DNA of 35,147 nt from Treponema sp. (lineage in GTDB: Bacteria; Spirochaetota; Spirochaetia; Treponematales; Treponemataceae): the NCBI GenBank assembly GCA_024697295.1, contig JAILFZ010000136.1, forward strand, positions 1 through 35,147, given 5' to 3'. Positions 6,887-14,932 of this stretch are shown here, piece after piece. The notes beneath the pieces are model-generated. The model ran no database searches. It saw only the letters and a list, made by a program, of their open reading frames with translations, and was not told the origin of the DNA. Numbering within the stretch: position 1 is the stretch's first letter; each line of letters starts with the position of its first letter. A program made the translations under genes and the position numbers.

Positions 6887-7729
6887 CTATTTTATTGCGC
6901 CAAATTTGCAACGTTCAATACATTCACCGCATCGGATGCACTCACGGTCATTGATTTTTAACACGTCCATTTTACAAAAATTAGTGCAGGCGTTGCAATT
7001 AGTACACTTTTTATTATCGACTTTTATACCGAAAATTGCAGTTTTATTGAAGAATGAATAAATCGCACCAAGCGGACAGAAAAAGCGGCAGAAAGGCCTG
7101 TACATAAAAACCGACCATATGATAAAGCTTGCAGCAACCGCACTCTTCCACAAAAAAATGTGTCCCGCCGCAGAGCGTAAATATTCATTAAGCGCGGTCA
7201 AAGGCCATCCTGCAAAAATAGTTCCTGCAGGACAAAACCACTTGCAGAAAAGTGGCGAAGAAATTCCATTTTTAAAATAAAAATATACCGGAATCAAAAT
7301 GCACATAAAGGCAAGGATAAAATACTTAAGGAGAGAAATTTTTCTTGTTACACGCAGTGTCTTCGGGCTCTTTTTAAGTTTTGGAAGCGGAATTCTGTAA
7401 AAAAGTTCCTGGACAAGACCGAACGGACACAAAAACGAACACACCATGCGTCCAAAAAGTGTTCCTGTCAAAAGCAAAAAGCCAGTCACAAAAAACGGAA
7501 ACCTGCCGTTTCCAATCGTGTTCTGCAATGAACCGAGCGGACAGGAAGCGACCGCCCCGGGGCAGGAATAACAGTTGAGCCCCGGAACGCAGCCCCGCTT
7601 GAGCGGGCTTGAAGAAATGCCGCCGCTAAACCAGCGTTTAACGTCAGCATTGTAAACAAGCATTGCGGTAAATTGAACTAACTTTCTTCGAATATTTGAG
7701 TTCTTAAAAGCCTTAAGCAATTCCCACAC
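6887..7729 (-). CDS. 4Fe-4S membrane polyferredoxin (NapH/NosR/YccM-like)
   Basis: The 280-residue protein has about five membrane spans and several cysteine clusters: CPGAVASCPLG, CSFLCPFG, FCKWFCPAG and CRFFCPLG in the membrane part. Two ferredoxin motifs close the protein, CTNCNACTNFCKMD and CIRCGECIERCKFGA (about residues 242-277). Paired CPxG motifs facing the membrane are the NapH/NosR/RnfB-like electron-transfer pattern. It could pass electrons between a cytoplasmic donor and an extracytoplasmic acceptor. The start is GTG 7729, inside the end of the CXXC peptide gene (17-base overlap). The genes before it encode that peptide and a TlpA-like lipoprotein, which suggests the acceptor is a thiol protein outside the membrane (inference). 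Confidence 0.88.
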   Translation of the reverse strand: MWELLKAFKNSNIRRKLVQFTAMLVYNADVKRWFSGGISSSPLKRGCVPGLNCYSCPGAVASCPLGSLQNTIGNGRFPFFVTGFLLLTGTLFGRMVCSFLCPFGLVQELFYRIPLPKLKKSPKTLRVTRKISLLKYFILAFMCILIPVYFYFKNGISSPLFCKWFCPAGTIFAGWPLTALNEYLRSAAGHIFLWKSAVAASFIIWSVFMYRPFCRFFCPLGAIYSFFNKTAIFGIKVDNKKCTNCNACTNFCKMDVLKINDRECIRCGECIERCKFGAIK

Positions 7730-7862
7730 ACTCCATACAGATAAAAACTGCCTTTCTGAAGATATTCAGATTGTCGCCGAGCAAAATGCCCGCAGCAAGG
7801 AGACAAAAGGAGACAATGAGTAAAACCACAGAAAGTCTGGAAAAGTGAATTTTATTCGACAT
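7713..7862 (-). CDS. CD1871A-like CXXC membrane micropeptide
   Basis: This 49-codon gene is easy to miss. Its ATG is at 7862, inside the last codons of the TlpA gene (11-base overlap), and its TAA at 7713-7715 lies inside the start of the polyferredoxin gene (17-base overlap). The peptide has a short basic N-terminus (MSNKIHFSR), one membrane span (about residues 11-29, VVLLIVSFCLLAAGILLG) and a C-terminal tail FRKAVFICMECVGIA with a CxxC pair. Small proteins with a single span and a terminal C-x-x-C-[IV]-G motif are known as the CD1871A family and, to my knowledge, are found beside 4Fe-4S membrane proteins. Function is unknown. The Cys pair could be a thiol relay or a cluster ligand. Nested overlaps on both sides argue strongly that it is translated. 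Confidence 0.82.
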   Translation of the reverse strand: MSNKIHFSRLSVVLLIVSFCLLAAGILLGDNLNIFRKAVFICMECVGIA

Positions 7863-8397
7863 AACCTTTTACAAACTGAGCAAGCTGTTCTTCGCTCATC
7901 ATGCCGACATTCGTTTTGAGGACTGTGCCGTCCGGTCCGATAAGCACAGTAGTCGGGATTCCCTGGACACCGTAACTTGCAGCAACGATTCCGCTCTTAT
8001 CAAGTGCTCCGGTAAAGGTGTAGTTGTTTTCTTTCATAAAGGCTGAACGCTCGTCTTCCGTGTCAGAAACACAAACCGCCAGGAATTCAAGTTTTTTAGA
8101 ATCGCCCTGGGATTCAAGTTTTTCAAAAAAAGCCTGCATGCCGGGAAGTTCTGCGCGGCATGGCGGACACCAGGTTGCCCAGAAATGCAAAAGCAGAGCT
8201 TTTCCTTCATAGTCTTTCAGACTTACCTGTCTGCCGTTTTCTTTATCAACAAGCTTCAATTTAAAATCAGGAGCCTTGCTTGCCTTAGTTTTTGCCGAAG
8301 ACGGCTCAGTGCTTTCAATTGTTTTTTTATTGGTCTTTGCACACGAAACAGATCCAATCATCGTGATTGCCAAAATGACGGTTAATAATTTTTTCAT
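7852..8397 (-). CDS. TlpA/ResA-like thioredoxin-fold lipoprotein
   Basis: The 181-residue product starts with a lipoprotein signal (MKKLLTVILAITMIGSVSCA, lipobox GSVSC, a relaxed spirochaetal type). A polar linker follows, then a redoxin domain: APDFKLKLVDKENGRQVSLK, LLHFWATWCPPCRAELPGM with the WCxxC active site, GIPTTVLIGPDG with the cis-Pro, and KTNVG. Such proteins reduce disulfides outside the cytoplasmic membrane, for example in cytochrome c maturation or oxidant defence. I chose ATG 8397 because GGAGGT lies just upstream and the signal peptide starts there. A longer frame to 8514 adds 39 residues without merit. It needs an electron donor, and the adjacent CXXC peptide and polyferredoxin are the obvious candidates. 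Confidence 0.92.
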   Translation of the reverse strand: MKKLLTVILAITMIGSVSCAKTNKKTIESTEPSSAKTKASKAPDFKLKLVDKENGRQVSLKDYEGKALLLHFWATWCPPCRAELPGMQAFFEKLESQGDSKKLEFLAVCVSDTEDERSAFMKENNYTFTGALDKSGIVAASYGVQGIPTTVLIGPDGTVLKTNVGMMSEEQLAQFVKGYVE

Positions 8398-8458
8398 GCT
8401 ACCTCCAGAAGATGTTCCGGCTTTGCCCGGCGTGACAGGCTGTCTGACCAGGCGCAGC

Positions 8459-9043
8459 CTATATAAGGATAACACTTTCCAGGCGTTTACGATACACTTT
8501 AAAATTGCTTTCAAAGCGTTCCATAAGCGCGTAAAAGTCTTTTGAGTGGTTCAGGTAAATAAAATGGCAGAACTCATGAACAATAACCTGCCTGATGCAG
8601 CCTTCGTCAAAATAAATCAGGTTCATGTTGAGCGTGATTTGTTTTTTGGACGGAATGCATGAGCCCCACCGGCTTTTCATCTTTCTGATTTTTAACACGG
8701 GGTACGGAACTTTGAGCCCGGCCGCAGTAAACTCTCCGTAAACACTGTCGATAAGCGGCATAAAAACGGCCGTACATTTTTCCTTCATTTTTGAATCCAT
8801 CTTATCAGTTCTGATTACTTTTTTAGACTCAAGGCTTGAGCGGGCGCGGTTGATGAATTCAATTTTTTCAGAAATAAACTTCTGGATTTTATACAAAGGA
8901 GAAAACACCGGGGCAGAGACCATAATCGTTCCTCCTGGGGCAACACGGAGAATTATGTTTTTAATATGCTTCCTGCATAAAACATATTGAATCTTCTGCT
9001 GAGTATTTGAATCAGTAAAACTGCGCTCTTCGTATACTGTCAT
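8459..9043 (-). CDS. YgjP-like (DUF45) metallopeptidase domain protein
   Basis: The 194-residue protein has the YgjP/WLM layout. An N-terminal beta region (IQYVLCRKHIKNIILRVAPG) leads to the signature MKSRWGSCIPSKKQITLN, then LIYFDEGCIRQVIVHEFCHFIYLNHSKDFYALM. HEFCH plus the downstream His of NHSKDF give the HExxH...H zinc site. The fold is related to SprT and minigluzincins; substrates are unknown. No signal peptide is seen. The start ATG 9043 has no Shine-Dalgarno sequence; TATAAT and TATATT boxes lie 13 and 7 bases upstream, so a very short leader is likely. It is the first gene of the minus-strand cluster, 61 bases before the TlpA gene. Confidence 0.87.
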   Translation of the reverse strand: MTVYEERSFTDSNTQQKIQYVLCRKHIKNIILRVAPGGTIMVSAPVFSPLYKIQKFISEKIEFINRARSSLESKKVIRTDKMDSKMKEKCTAVFMPLIDSVYGEFTAAGLKVPYPVLKIRKMKSRWGSCIPSKKQITLNMNLIYFDEGCIRQVIVHEFCHFIYLNHSKDFYALMERFESNFKVYRKRLESVILI

Positions 9044-9136
9044 TTATTAAAATATAATTATATTCCCCAAAAAAATGAATTTTTTTTTATTTTTTTTGCA
9101 ACCTTTTTTATTTTGCCCTCGTCTAATTTAATGAAA

Positions 9137-9153
9137 GGCAAAAATTTTCTGCC
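9137..9153. promoter_or_regulatory. 17-bp imperfect inverted repeat upstream of the acyl-CoA synthetase
   Basis: GGCA...TGCC flanks a palindromic AAAATTTT core, with two mismatched positions besides the centre. It lies 48 bases before the acyl-CoA synthetase start, in a divergent region, and could be a repressor operator. No regulator can be named. The surrounding DNA (9044-9200) is very AT-rich with long T and A runs. Confidence 0.3.
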
Positions 9154-9200
9154 GTTAAAAAATACTTTTTACAAAAAAAATTAATGTAAAGGATACTACA

Positions 9201-10862
9201 ATGAACTTTTTAAAAGACTATTTGCAGAACGACATCGATTTTTCAAGTTATGAAGACATCAAAAAGAATTTTAAAATAAAGGTACCTGAGAATTTCAACT
9301 TCGCATACGACATCGTAGACAGATACGCAAAAGAAGCCCCTGAAAAACTTGCCATGCTCTGGATTGATGACAAGGAAGAAAGACGATTCAACTTTAAGGA
9401 AATATCACTTCTTACAAACAGGGCGGCAAACTTTTTGACTTCAATGGGAATCAAAAAAGGCGACGCAATCATGCTTATTCTCCGCCGCCGCTGGGAATTC
9501 TGGCCGATTCTGCTTGCCATGCATAAAATCGGAGCAGTTGCAGTTCCTGCAACAAACCAGCTTGTAAAAAAAGACATCGAATACCGCACAAACGCGGCTG
9601 ACATTAAAATGATTATCTGTGTTGACGAAGAAAACATAAGCGCAGAAGTAGAAAAAGCAATGCCGGACTCTCCGACGGTAAAACACCTTGTACGCGTCGG
9701 CGCTCCAAAAGAAGGCTGGATTGACTTTGCAAAAGAATTTGAAAAACAAAGCGAGAGCTTTACTCGTCCTTCTGGCGACGCAGACACACAAAACTCAGAT
9801 ATCATGCTCCGCTACTTTACTTCGGGAACTTCAGGTTATCCGAAGATGGTACAGCATAACTTTGCTTATCCTCTCGGCCACATAACTACAGCCAAATTCT
9901 GGCAGCAGGTTGTTGACGACGGCCTCCATCTTACAATTGCAGAAACCGGCTGGGCAAAAGCCATGTGGGGAAAACTCTATGGACAGTGGATCTGCGGTTC
10001 GGCCGTATTTGTATACGACATGATGTCTTTCAAGCCGTATGTGATTTTGCAGAAAATCCAGAACTACAGGATTACAACTTTCTGTGCACCGCCGACTGTT
10101 TACCGCTATCTGATCCGTTCAAAACTTGACAGTTACGATTTGTCTTCCCTCAAACACTGTGTTACGGCAGGCGAAGCTTTAAATCCTGAAGTATACAACA
10201 AGTTCTACGAAATGACCGGAATCCGCATGTACGAAGGATACGGCCAGACAGAAACTACACTTCTTGCCGGAAACTTTGCCGACATGACTCCAAAACCCGG
10301 TTCAATGGGAAAACCGGGACCGGGCTACGACATGGACATTGTCAACGCTGACGGAAAGCCATGCAAGGCGGGCGAAGTTGGTTCAATTGTATTGTACTTT
10401 AAGGAAGGCAAACCTGTCGGAGTATTCTCAGGCTACTACAAGGACCAGGAACTTACAGACAAGGCTTTTGAAGGCGGAATCTACCACACAGGTGACACCG
10501 CATACTTTGACGAAGACGGTTACTACTGGTTTATCGGGCGCGATGACGACCTTATCAAAACATCGGGCTACCGCGTAAGTCCGTTCGAAGTAGAAAGCAT
10601 CTTCCAGCAGCACCCGGCCTGCCTTGAATGTGCCGTTACAGGGATTCCGGACAAGCACCGCGGCCAGGCTGTAAAAGCAACAGTTGTTCTTGCTCAGGGC
10701 TATGAACCTACAGAAGAACTTAGAATAGAGATGTTAACCTTTGTAAAGGAGCGATCGGCAGTTTACAAACATCCGCGCGAGCTGGAATTTGTAAAGGAAC
10801 TTCCAAAGACAATCAGCGGCAAAATCCGACGGGTAGAAATTCGCAACAAAGACAATGTATAA
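9201..10862 (+). CDS. AMP-forming acyl-CoA synthetase (ACSM/acetyl-CoA synthetase-like)
   Basis: The 553-residue enzyme activates a carboxylic acid as acyl-AMP and then forms the CoA thioester. Visible ANL-superfamily motifs are YFTSGTSGYPKMVQHN (A3, about residues 205-220), MYEGYGQTETTLLAGNF (A5, about 344-360), YHTGDTAYFDEDGYYWFIGR (A7), DDLIKTSGYRVSPFEVES (A8) and the catalytic Lys in KTISGKIRRVEIR near 541. TGWAKAMWGKLYGQW resembles medium-chain (ACSM-type) enzymes, so a short- or medium-chain fatty acid is the best guess for substrate. AAAGGA at 9187-9192 is the ribosome site. A small membrane-protein gene follows after 24 bases and an ECF sigma factor after that. Confidence 0.92.
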   Translation: MNFLKDYLQNDIDFSSYEDIKKNFKIKVPENFNFAYDIVDRYAKEAPEKLAMLWIDDKEERRFNFKEISLLTNRAANFLTSMGIKKGDAIMLILRRRWEFWPILLAMHKIGAVAVPATNQLVKKDIEYRTNAADIKMIICVDEENISAEVEKAMPDSPTVKHLVRVGAPKEGWIDFAKEFEKQSESFTRPSGDADTQNSDIMLRYFTSGTSGYPKMVQHNFAYPLGHITTAKFWQQVVDDGLHLTIAETGWAKAMWGKLYGQWICGSAVFVYDMMSFKPYVILQKIQNYRITTFCAPPTVYRYLIRSKLDSYDLSSLKHCVTAGEALNPEVYNKFYEMTGIRMYEGYGQTETTLLAGNFADMTPKPGSMGKPGPGYDMDIVNADGKPCKAGEVGSIVLYFKEGKPVGVFSGYYKDQELTDKAFEGGIYHTGDTAYFDEDGYYWFIGRDDDLIKTSGYRVSPFEVESIFQQHPACLECAVTGIPDKHRGQAVKATVVLAQGYEPTEELRIEMLTFVKERSAVYKHPRELEFVKELPKTISGKIRRVEIRNKDNV

Positions 10863-10886
10863 TAAATCTTAATTGTGAGGTTTTTT

Positions 10887-11219
10887 ATGGAACAATTCAG
10901 TCCGGCTGCACAGGTAATAATTGCCTTGATTCCAATCATCGGAATTGTATTTGCGGCAGTACTTATCTTTTTTGCACTTTTATGGCGTCACCACGAAATT
11001 AAAATGCAGATTTCCAAGGGAACTTACGAAGTAAAGCATTTTAACTTCAGGCTGTTTGCCTTATTTTCGGGCCTCTGCCTGACCGGCGTGGGTGTAATGC
11101 TTACCCTTATGTTCTTCGTGATGAATTCAATTTCATGGGGACTTTTGGGCGGTCTGATTCCACTCGTGCTTGGAATTATGAACATTATATTCTACAAAAT
11201 GCTCCCGAATGAAAAATAG
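10887..11219 (+). CDS. Small two- to three-span membrane protein (DUF6249-like)
   Basis: The 110-residue protein has hydrophobic spans near residues 9-33 (VIIALIPIIGIVFAAVLIFF), 53-75 (LFALFSGLCLTGVGVMLTLM) and 79-102. Between them is a cytoplasmic-looking loop RHHEIKMQISKGTYEVKHFN. I chose ATG 10887, preceded by TGAGG at 10876-10880, over a GTG at 10875. The layout recalls DUF6249-type proteins often found with ECF sigma factors; this family name is from memory and uncertain. It overlaps the sigma gene by 11 bases, so the two are co-translated and it may be an extra regulator or target of the sigma system. Confidence 0.8.
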   Translation: MEQFSPAAQVIIALIPIIGIVFAAVLIFFALLWRHHEIKMQISKGTYEVKHFNFRLFALFSGLCLTGVGVMLTLMFFVMNSISWGLLGGLIPLVLGIMNIIFYKMLPNEK

Positions 11220-11781
11220 ACTTTCCAGGATAGAAAACTATCTTGAGTCTATACGCGACAGGTTTCTGATAAAAGAAATCCTGGCCGGAAATTCGGTGGC
11301 ATTTGCAACGCTGATGGCTTTGTACCAGAAGCGTGTAGAAGCCGTTGGCATGAGATTTTTTCATAACAACGCGGACACAGAAGATTTTGTTCAGGAAGTT
11401 TTTTTAAAAGTTTTTAAAAATCTTTCGACATTTAACGGTCAAAGCAAGTTTTCAACCTGGCTTACAAAAATCGCTTTTACAACGGCAATCGACTCTGCAA
11501 AAACACGGAAAGACGTAGAAAATCTTTCTGATGAGGAAGAAATTTGTTCAAACATTGACGATCCGGAAGAAGAAAACCTCAAGGCCGCCACACGACAGGC
11601 AGTTCAGGAGGCAATCAGGGAACTTCCGGAGCAATACGGACAATGTCTTGAAATGTATTTTTTTGTCGGCATGAATTATGAGGACATAAGCGAAACAACC
11701 GGTATTCCGGTAAATACGATTAAGTCCCACATTTTCCGTGCCAAAAGAACTTTGTTTGAAAAGCTCAGGGAGTACAAATGA
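11209..11781 (+). CDS. ECF-family RNA polymerase sigma factor
   Basis: The 190-residue protein has sigma region 2 (FATLMALYQKRVEAVGMRFF, then DTEDFVQEVFLKVFKNLSTF and FSTWLTKIAFTTAIDSAKTRK). An acidic linker follows (LSDEEEICSNIDDPEEE), then region 4 (AIRELPEQYGQCLEMYFFVG, MNYEDISETTGIPVNTIKSHIFRAKRTL, a helix-turn-helix). These two domains alone define the ECF group. It would direct polymerase to a stress or envelope regulon not identifiable here. It overlaps the preceding membrane-protein gene by 11 bases and the anti-sigma gene by 4. No matching self-promoter was recognised in front of the cassette. Confidence 0.94.
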   Translation: MKNRLSRIENYLESIRDRFLIKEILAGNSVAFATLMALYQKRVEAVGMRFFHNNADTEDFVQEVFLKVFKNLSTFNGQSKFSTWLTKIAFTTAIDSAKTRKDVENLSDEEEICSNIDDPEEENLKAATRQAVQEAIRELPEQYGQCLEMYFFVGMNYEDISETTGIPVNTIKSHIFRAKRTLFEKLREYK

Positions 11782-12230
11782 AAAACGATACATGTCAGAA
11801 CGTCATGGACACTTTTTTTGCCCTTGATAAAAACCAGCGCATTCCTTTCAAAGTTACCCTTCACATTTTATCATGTAAAGAATGCCGCACAAACATCAGA
11901 ATGATGACAAAGGCAGAACGAATTCTTGCCAAACGCCACGAAGATTATTCAACATACGAAGGTCTGAGTCTTTTTGATATAATGCAGAAAGTTTACCCGG
12001 AAAAATACTCGTTAAAAAAAGTATCAATGAAACAGTGGTTGATAACAGGAATCATTCTTGTTCTGTGCATGATTTTTGCGACAATTTTAACCGCACATGC
12101 AATTCCTGCGATTCAGGTATTTGTCTGCATTTTTATCGGAGTTGTTCTTTCGGTTTACATAGCACTTTTTATCGGAACCAATCTGGACTTTTTTATAAAA
12201 AGAGTTGAACAGGCCGATTCAATAAAATAG
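11778..12230 (+). CDS. Probable membrane-bound zinc-type anti-sigma factor
   Basis: The 150-residue protein starts in the sigma gene's stop (ATGA overlap). Its N-terminal part carries CQNVMDTFFALDKNQRIPFK and THE motif HILSCKEC (H-x3-C-x2-C), the ZAS/zf-HC2 anti-sigma signature. Two membrane spans follow (about residues 88-110, WLITGIILVLCMIFATILTA, and 112-133). The cytoplasmic N-terminus would hold the sigma factor at the membrane until released by a signal. There is almost no extracytoplasmic domain, so sensing probably occurs inside the membrane or through a partner, perhaps the small membrane protein two genes upstream. Confidence 0.85.
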   Translation: MKNDTCQNVMDTFFALDKNQRIPFKVTLHILSCKECRTNIRMMTKAERILAKRHEDYSTYEGLSLFDIMQKVYPEKYSLKKVSMKQWLITGIILVLCMIFATILTAHAIPAIQVFVCIFIGVVLSVYIALFIGTNLDFFIKRVEQADSIK

Positions 12231-12235
12231 CCCGA

Positions 12236-13312
12236 TTATTTAAAAAATTTAATTCTGTCTTTTCCGGTCTTTTTAAGAAGGAATAATACGCTCTTTCCCT
12301 TTTTGATATCATCACGGATAGAAGCACTTGCACCTGTAATCCCGCAGGAAGCCGTAACCATCGTTCCACCGGTTCTCTGCTCGGTATCCGATTTGAATTT
12401 TGAAATTCCTTCGCTTACAGATTCAAGAAGTTTTTCTGCTGTCATCAGGCTTGCAATTACAAACTTGTCGCCTTCATAACGGTAAATACGAATCAAAGGT
12501 GAAGAAAGGTTTTTTACAAGGTTAATCAAAATCCAGTCGCCGATTTCTACCCCGAACTTTTCATTAACACGGTTAAAGTCATCAAGATCGATAAAGGCAA
12601 CCGACTTGAATACGAGTGTATTGATGTCGCGGTAAAGTTTTTCGTAAACCCAGGCGCCTGTAAGTTTATCAACAGTCTGACTGTTGTCTATATTGTCCGA
12701 GTAATTAACTGCCGCAACATTTTTCATGAAAAGTTCATCAAAAACGTTGTTCATTCCGATGGCAAGGAAGGAACACAATCCCTGGATAAAAAGAATAATT
12801 ACGCCAAGAGGAATGTAATAAGTTGTATGTCTTGTTACGCCCTGATAAATACAGTAAGAGGCAACAAGAACTCCTGAGATTGCACTTGTGATTCTGATTG
12901 CCCGTCGGCTGAAAACCGCAGAAATCAGAACAGGAACAACGTAAAGGAGAACCAGGCAGTTAAAGCCCGGATGACCAAAAATATAACCGGTAAACGCAAA
13001 ATAAATCGAAGCAAGGTAATAAATCTTTTTCTGAAGATAACTTGCGTGTGAGCAGGAAAATAAAAAATAAAAGACTACGTAGGCTATCAGAGCGTGTACG
13101 GTCGGAAAAAATGCGTGAAAAGCCGTCCACTTTTTAAGAAGGTAAACCTGATCATTCTGAATGTTTACACTGCCGTTTACGGTAAAAAAAAGAACGGTTT
13201 CTATGATAGCAGCTACAAGTAAAACAAAAGGGAAAAACTTCCACATAAAGTAGAGGTTTTTTTCTACAACTTCTTCCCTTAATGATGAATAAGTCTGCTC
13301 AAGATCTCCCAT
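12236..13312 (-). CDS. Membrane protein with degenerate GGDEF domain
   Basis: The 358-residue protein has about six membrane spans (residues about 24-190), a short linker and a C-terminal GGDEF-fold domain (about 205-358). Recognisable parts are DKLTGAWVYEKLYRD, SVAFIDLDDFNRVNEKFG and SCGITGA. The signature loop reads RYEGDKF instead of RY[GSA]GDEF, so both the first Gly and the catalytic Glu are lost. It is therefore unlikely to make cyclic di-GMP, and may sense a nucleotide or act through protein contacts. GGAG precedes ATG 13312 at a normal distance. The gene is convergent with the anti-sigma gene (5 bases apart) and downstream of mgtE. Confidence 0.85.
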   Translation of the reverse strand: MGDLEQTYSSLREEVVEKNLYFMWKFFPFVLLVAAIIETVLFFTVNGSVNIQNDQVYLLKKWTAFHAFFPTVHALIAYVVFYFLFSCSHASYLQKKIYYLASIYFAFTGYIFGHPGFNCLVLLYVVPVLISAVFSRRAIRITSAISGVLVASYCIYQGVTRHTTYYIPLGVIILFIQGLCSFLAIGMNNVFDELFMKNVAAVNYSDNIDNSQTVDKLTGAWVYEKLYRDINTLVFKSVAFIDLDDFNRVNEKFGVEIGDWILINLVKNLSSPLIRIYRYEGDKFVIASLMTAEKLLESVSEGISKFKSDTEQRTGGTMVTASCGITGASASIRDDIKKGKSVLFLLKKTGKDRIKFFK

Positions 13313-13426
13313 GTATTTTTAACTCCAAAAGTTTTCACCCTTAATATGAAAACAGTATAATTCAATTTGGAAAATTCAAAAGAGACATAACATTGATTTA
13401 ATGAATTTAACAGTTTTTATAACAGT

Positions 13427-14800
13427 TTAGAACAACAGCGCCTTTGCGATTCCAAAATAAACAAGAAGCGAAACCGCATCGACGATTGTTGTAATAAACG
13501 GACTTGCCATTACAGCAGGATCAAAGCCGAGTTTTTTAGCACACAAAGGAAGTGAACAGCCGATAAGTTTTGCGATGATAACTGTCGCCCACATTGTTAC
13601 GCAGACAGTGAGTGCAACCAGAAGTGTTACCGACTCGTTGCCCAGGATAATTCTGTCGATGACCATAAGTTTTGTAAAGCACGCGCACGAAAGAACAAGA
13701 CCGCACAAAAATGCTGTAAAAAACTCTTTAAATACAATCTTCGGAATATCGCGGAATTCAATTTCGCCGAGCGAAAGAGCACGGATAATTGTTACAGATG
13801 ACTGCGAACCCGAATTACCGCCGGTGTCCATCAGCATCGGGATAAAGGCAGCGAGCACCACCTGAACTGCGAGGGCGTTTTCAAAGTTTGTAATGATGAG
13901 CCCGGTAAAGGTTGCTGACACCATCAAAAGCAAAAGCCAGCCGATACGGTGCTTGAACAGGTCAAGCGGTGAAGAACGCAGGTATGTCTTTTCTGACGGG
14001 GTCATACCACCCATGATTTCGATATCTTCTGTTGCTTCGTCTTCCATTACATCGAGAGCGTCGTCAAAAGAGATGATACCGACCATTCTTCCGTCACGGT
14101 CAACGACCGGCAGGGCATAGTAATTGTACTGGGAAAGAAGTTTTGCAACCTCTTCCTTGTCATCCAGTGTGTTTACGCTTATTACATTTGTCTTCATCAA
14201 ATCATCGATTATTACCGAGTCATCCTTTGCAAGAAGGAGGTCCTTTACGGAAATACGGCCAATGAGTTTTCTATTCTTGGTAACGTAGCATGCGTAGAAT
14301 GATTTTTTATTAATGCCGGTATTGCGGATATGGTTGATTGCTTCGCCGACTGTGATGCCGAGACGGAGCGAAACATATTCTGTGGTCATGATTGAACCGG
14401 CAGAATTTTCCGGGTACTGCAGGAGCTGGTTGATGTCTTTTCTGATTGCAGGATCAACCTGATTTAAAATTCGTTCAACAACGTTGGCAGGCATTTCTTC
14501 GATGATGTCGGCAGTATCGTTTGCGTACAGTTCATCGAGGACGGCCTTAAGTTCGGAGTCAGAAAAACTCTTGATAAGGAGTTCCTGAAAGTCGTGGTCC
14601 ATTTCCATAAAGGCATCTGCGGCAGTGTCTTTTGGAAGGAGCCTGAAAATCACAGGAACTTCTTTTTTGTCGATATGTTCAAAAAGTACGATTACTTCGG
14701 AGGCATTAATCGTGGAGAGAATGTCTTTTATAGTTGCAAACTTCTTTTCTTCAAGCAGTTCATAAATGATGTGGTCGATTTTAATACTTGTTTCTGACAT
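13427..14800 (-). CDS. mgtE: Magnesium transporter MgtE
   Basis: The 457-residue protein shows the full MgtE plan. It has an N-terminal alpha-solenoid (HIDKKEVPVIFRLLPKDTAA, ELYANDTADIIEEMPANVVE), two CBS domains (SIMTTEYVSLRLGITVGEAI; DLMKTNVISVNTLDDKEEVA), the plug helix and a five-span pore domain (residues about 275-457; FTGLIITNFE, ALAVQVVLAAFIPMLMDTGG, GNSGSQSSVTIIRAL, a hallmark of the pore). It carries Mg2+ into the cell, gated by cytosolic Mg2+ bound between the N and CBS domains. I chose ATG 14800, preceded by GGAGG. A longer frame adds five residues only. No magnesium riboswitch is apparent in the short upstream region. Confidence 0.95.
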   Translation of the reverse strand: MSETSIKIDHIIYELLEEKKFATIKDILSTINASEVIVLFEHIDKKEVPVIFRLLPKDTAADAFMEMDHDFQELLIKSFSDSELKAVLDELYANDTADIIEEMPANVVERILNQVDPAIRKDINQLLQYPENSAGSIMTTEYVSLRLGITVGEAINHIRNTGINKKSFYACYVTKNRKLIGRISVKDLLLAKDDSVIIDDLMKTNVISVNTLDDKEEVAKLLSQYNYYALPVVDRDGRMVGIISFDDALDVMEDEATEDIEIMGGMTPSEKTYLRSSPLDLFKHRIGWLLLLMVSATFTGLIITNFENALAVQVVLAAFIPMLMDTGGNSGSQSSVTIIRALSLGEIEFRDIPKIVFKEFFTAFLCGLVLSCACFTKLMVIDRIILGNESVTLLVALTVCVTMWATVIIAKLIGCSLPLCAKKLGFDPAVMASPFITTIVDAVSLLVYFGIAKALLF

Positions 14801-14894
14801 TCCACGCCTCCACAATGCTTTAAATGTGCAGTGTCATTTTATACACATTCTTAAACTTGCACAACAAAGAATTGCAAAATATGTATTGAATTAT

Positions 14895-14923
14895 TTGACC
14901 CTTTTGACGTTTGAGAATAAACT
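14895..14923 (+). promoter_or_regulatory. Sigma70-type promoter for the short-chain dehydrogenase gene
   Basis: TTGACC (14895-14900), 17-base spacer and TAAACT (14918-14923). The ATG at 14933 is only 9 bases beyond the -10 box, so the leader would be about 0-4 bases. The same -10 hexamer is used by the pncB promoter. Confidence 0.6.
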
Positions 14924-14932
14924 GAAAATCTG

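Noticed and set aside
8398-8514. Extended N-terminus for the TlpA-like protein
   Set aside because: The extra 39 residues overlap the upstream YgjP gene, and a perfect lipoprotein signal with GGAGGT in front starts at 8397.
14801-14932. Magnesium riboswitch ahead of mgtE
   Set aside because: The mgtE leader is under about 100 bases up to the divergent SDR promoter, and no M-box-like multi-stem structure is apparent.
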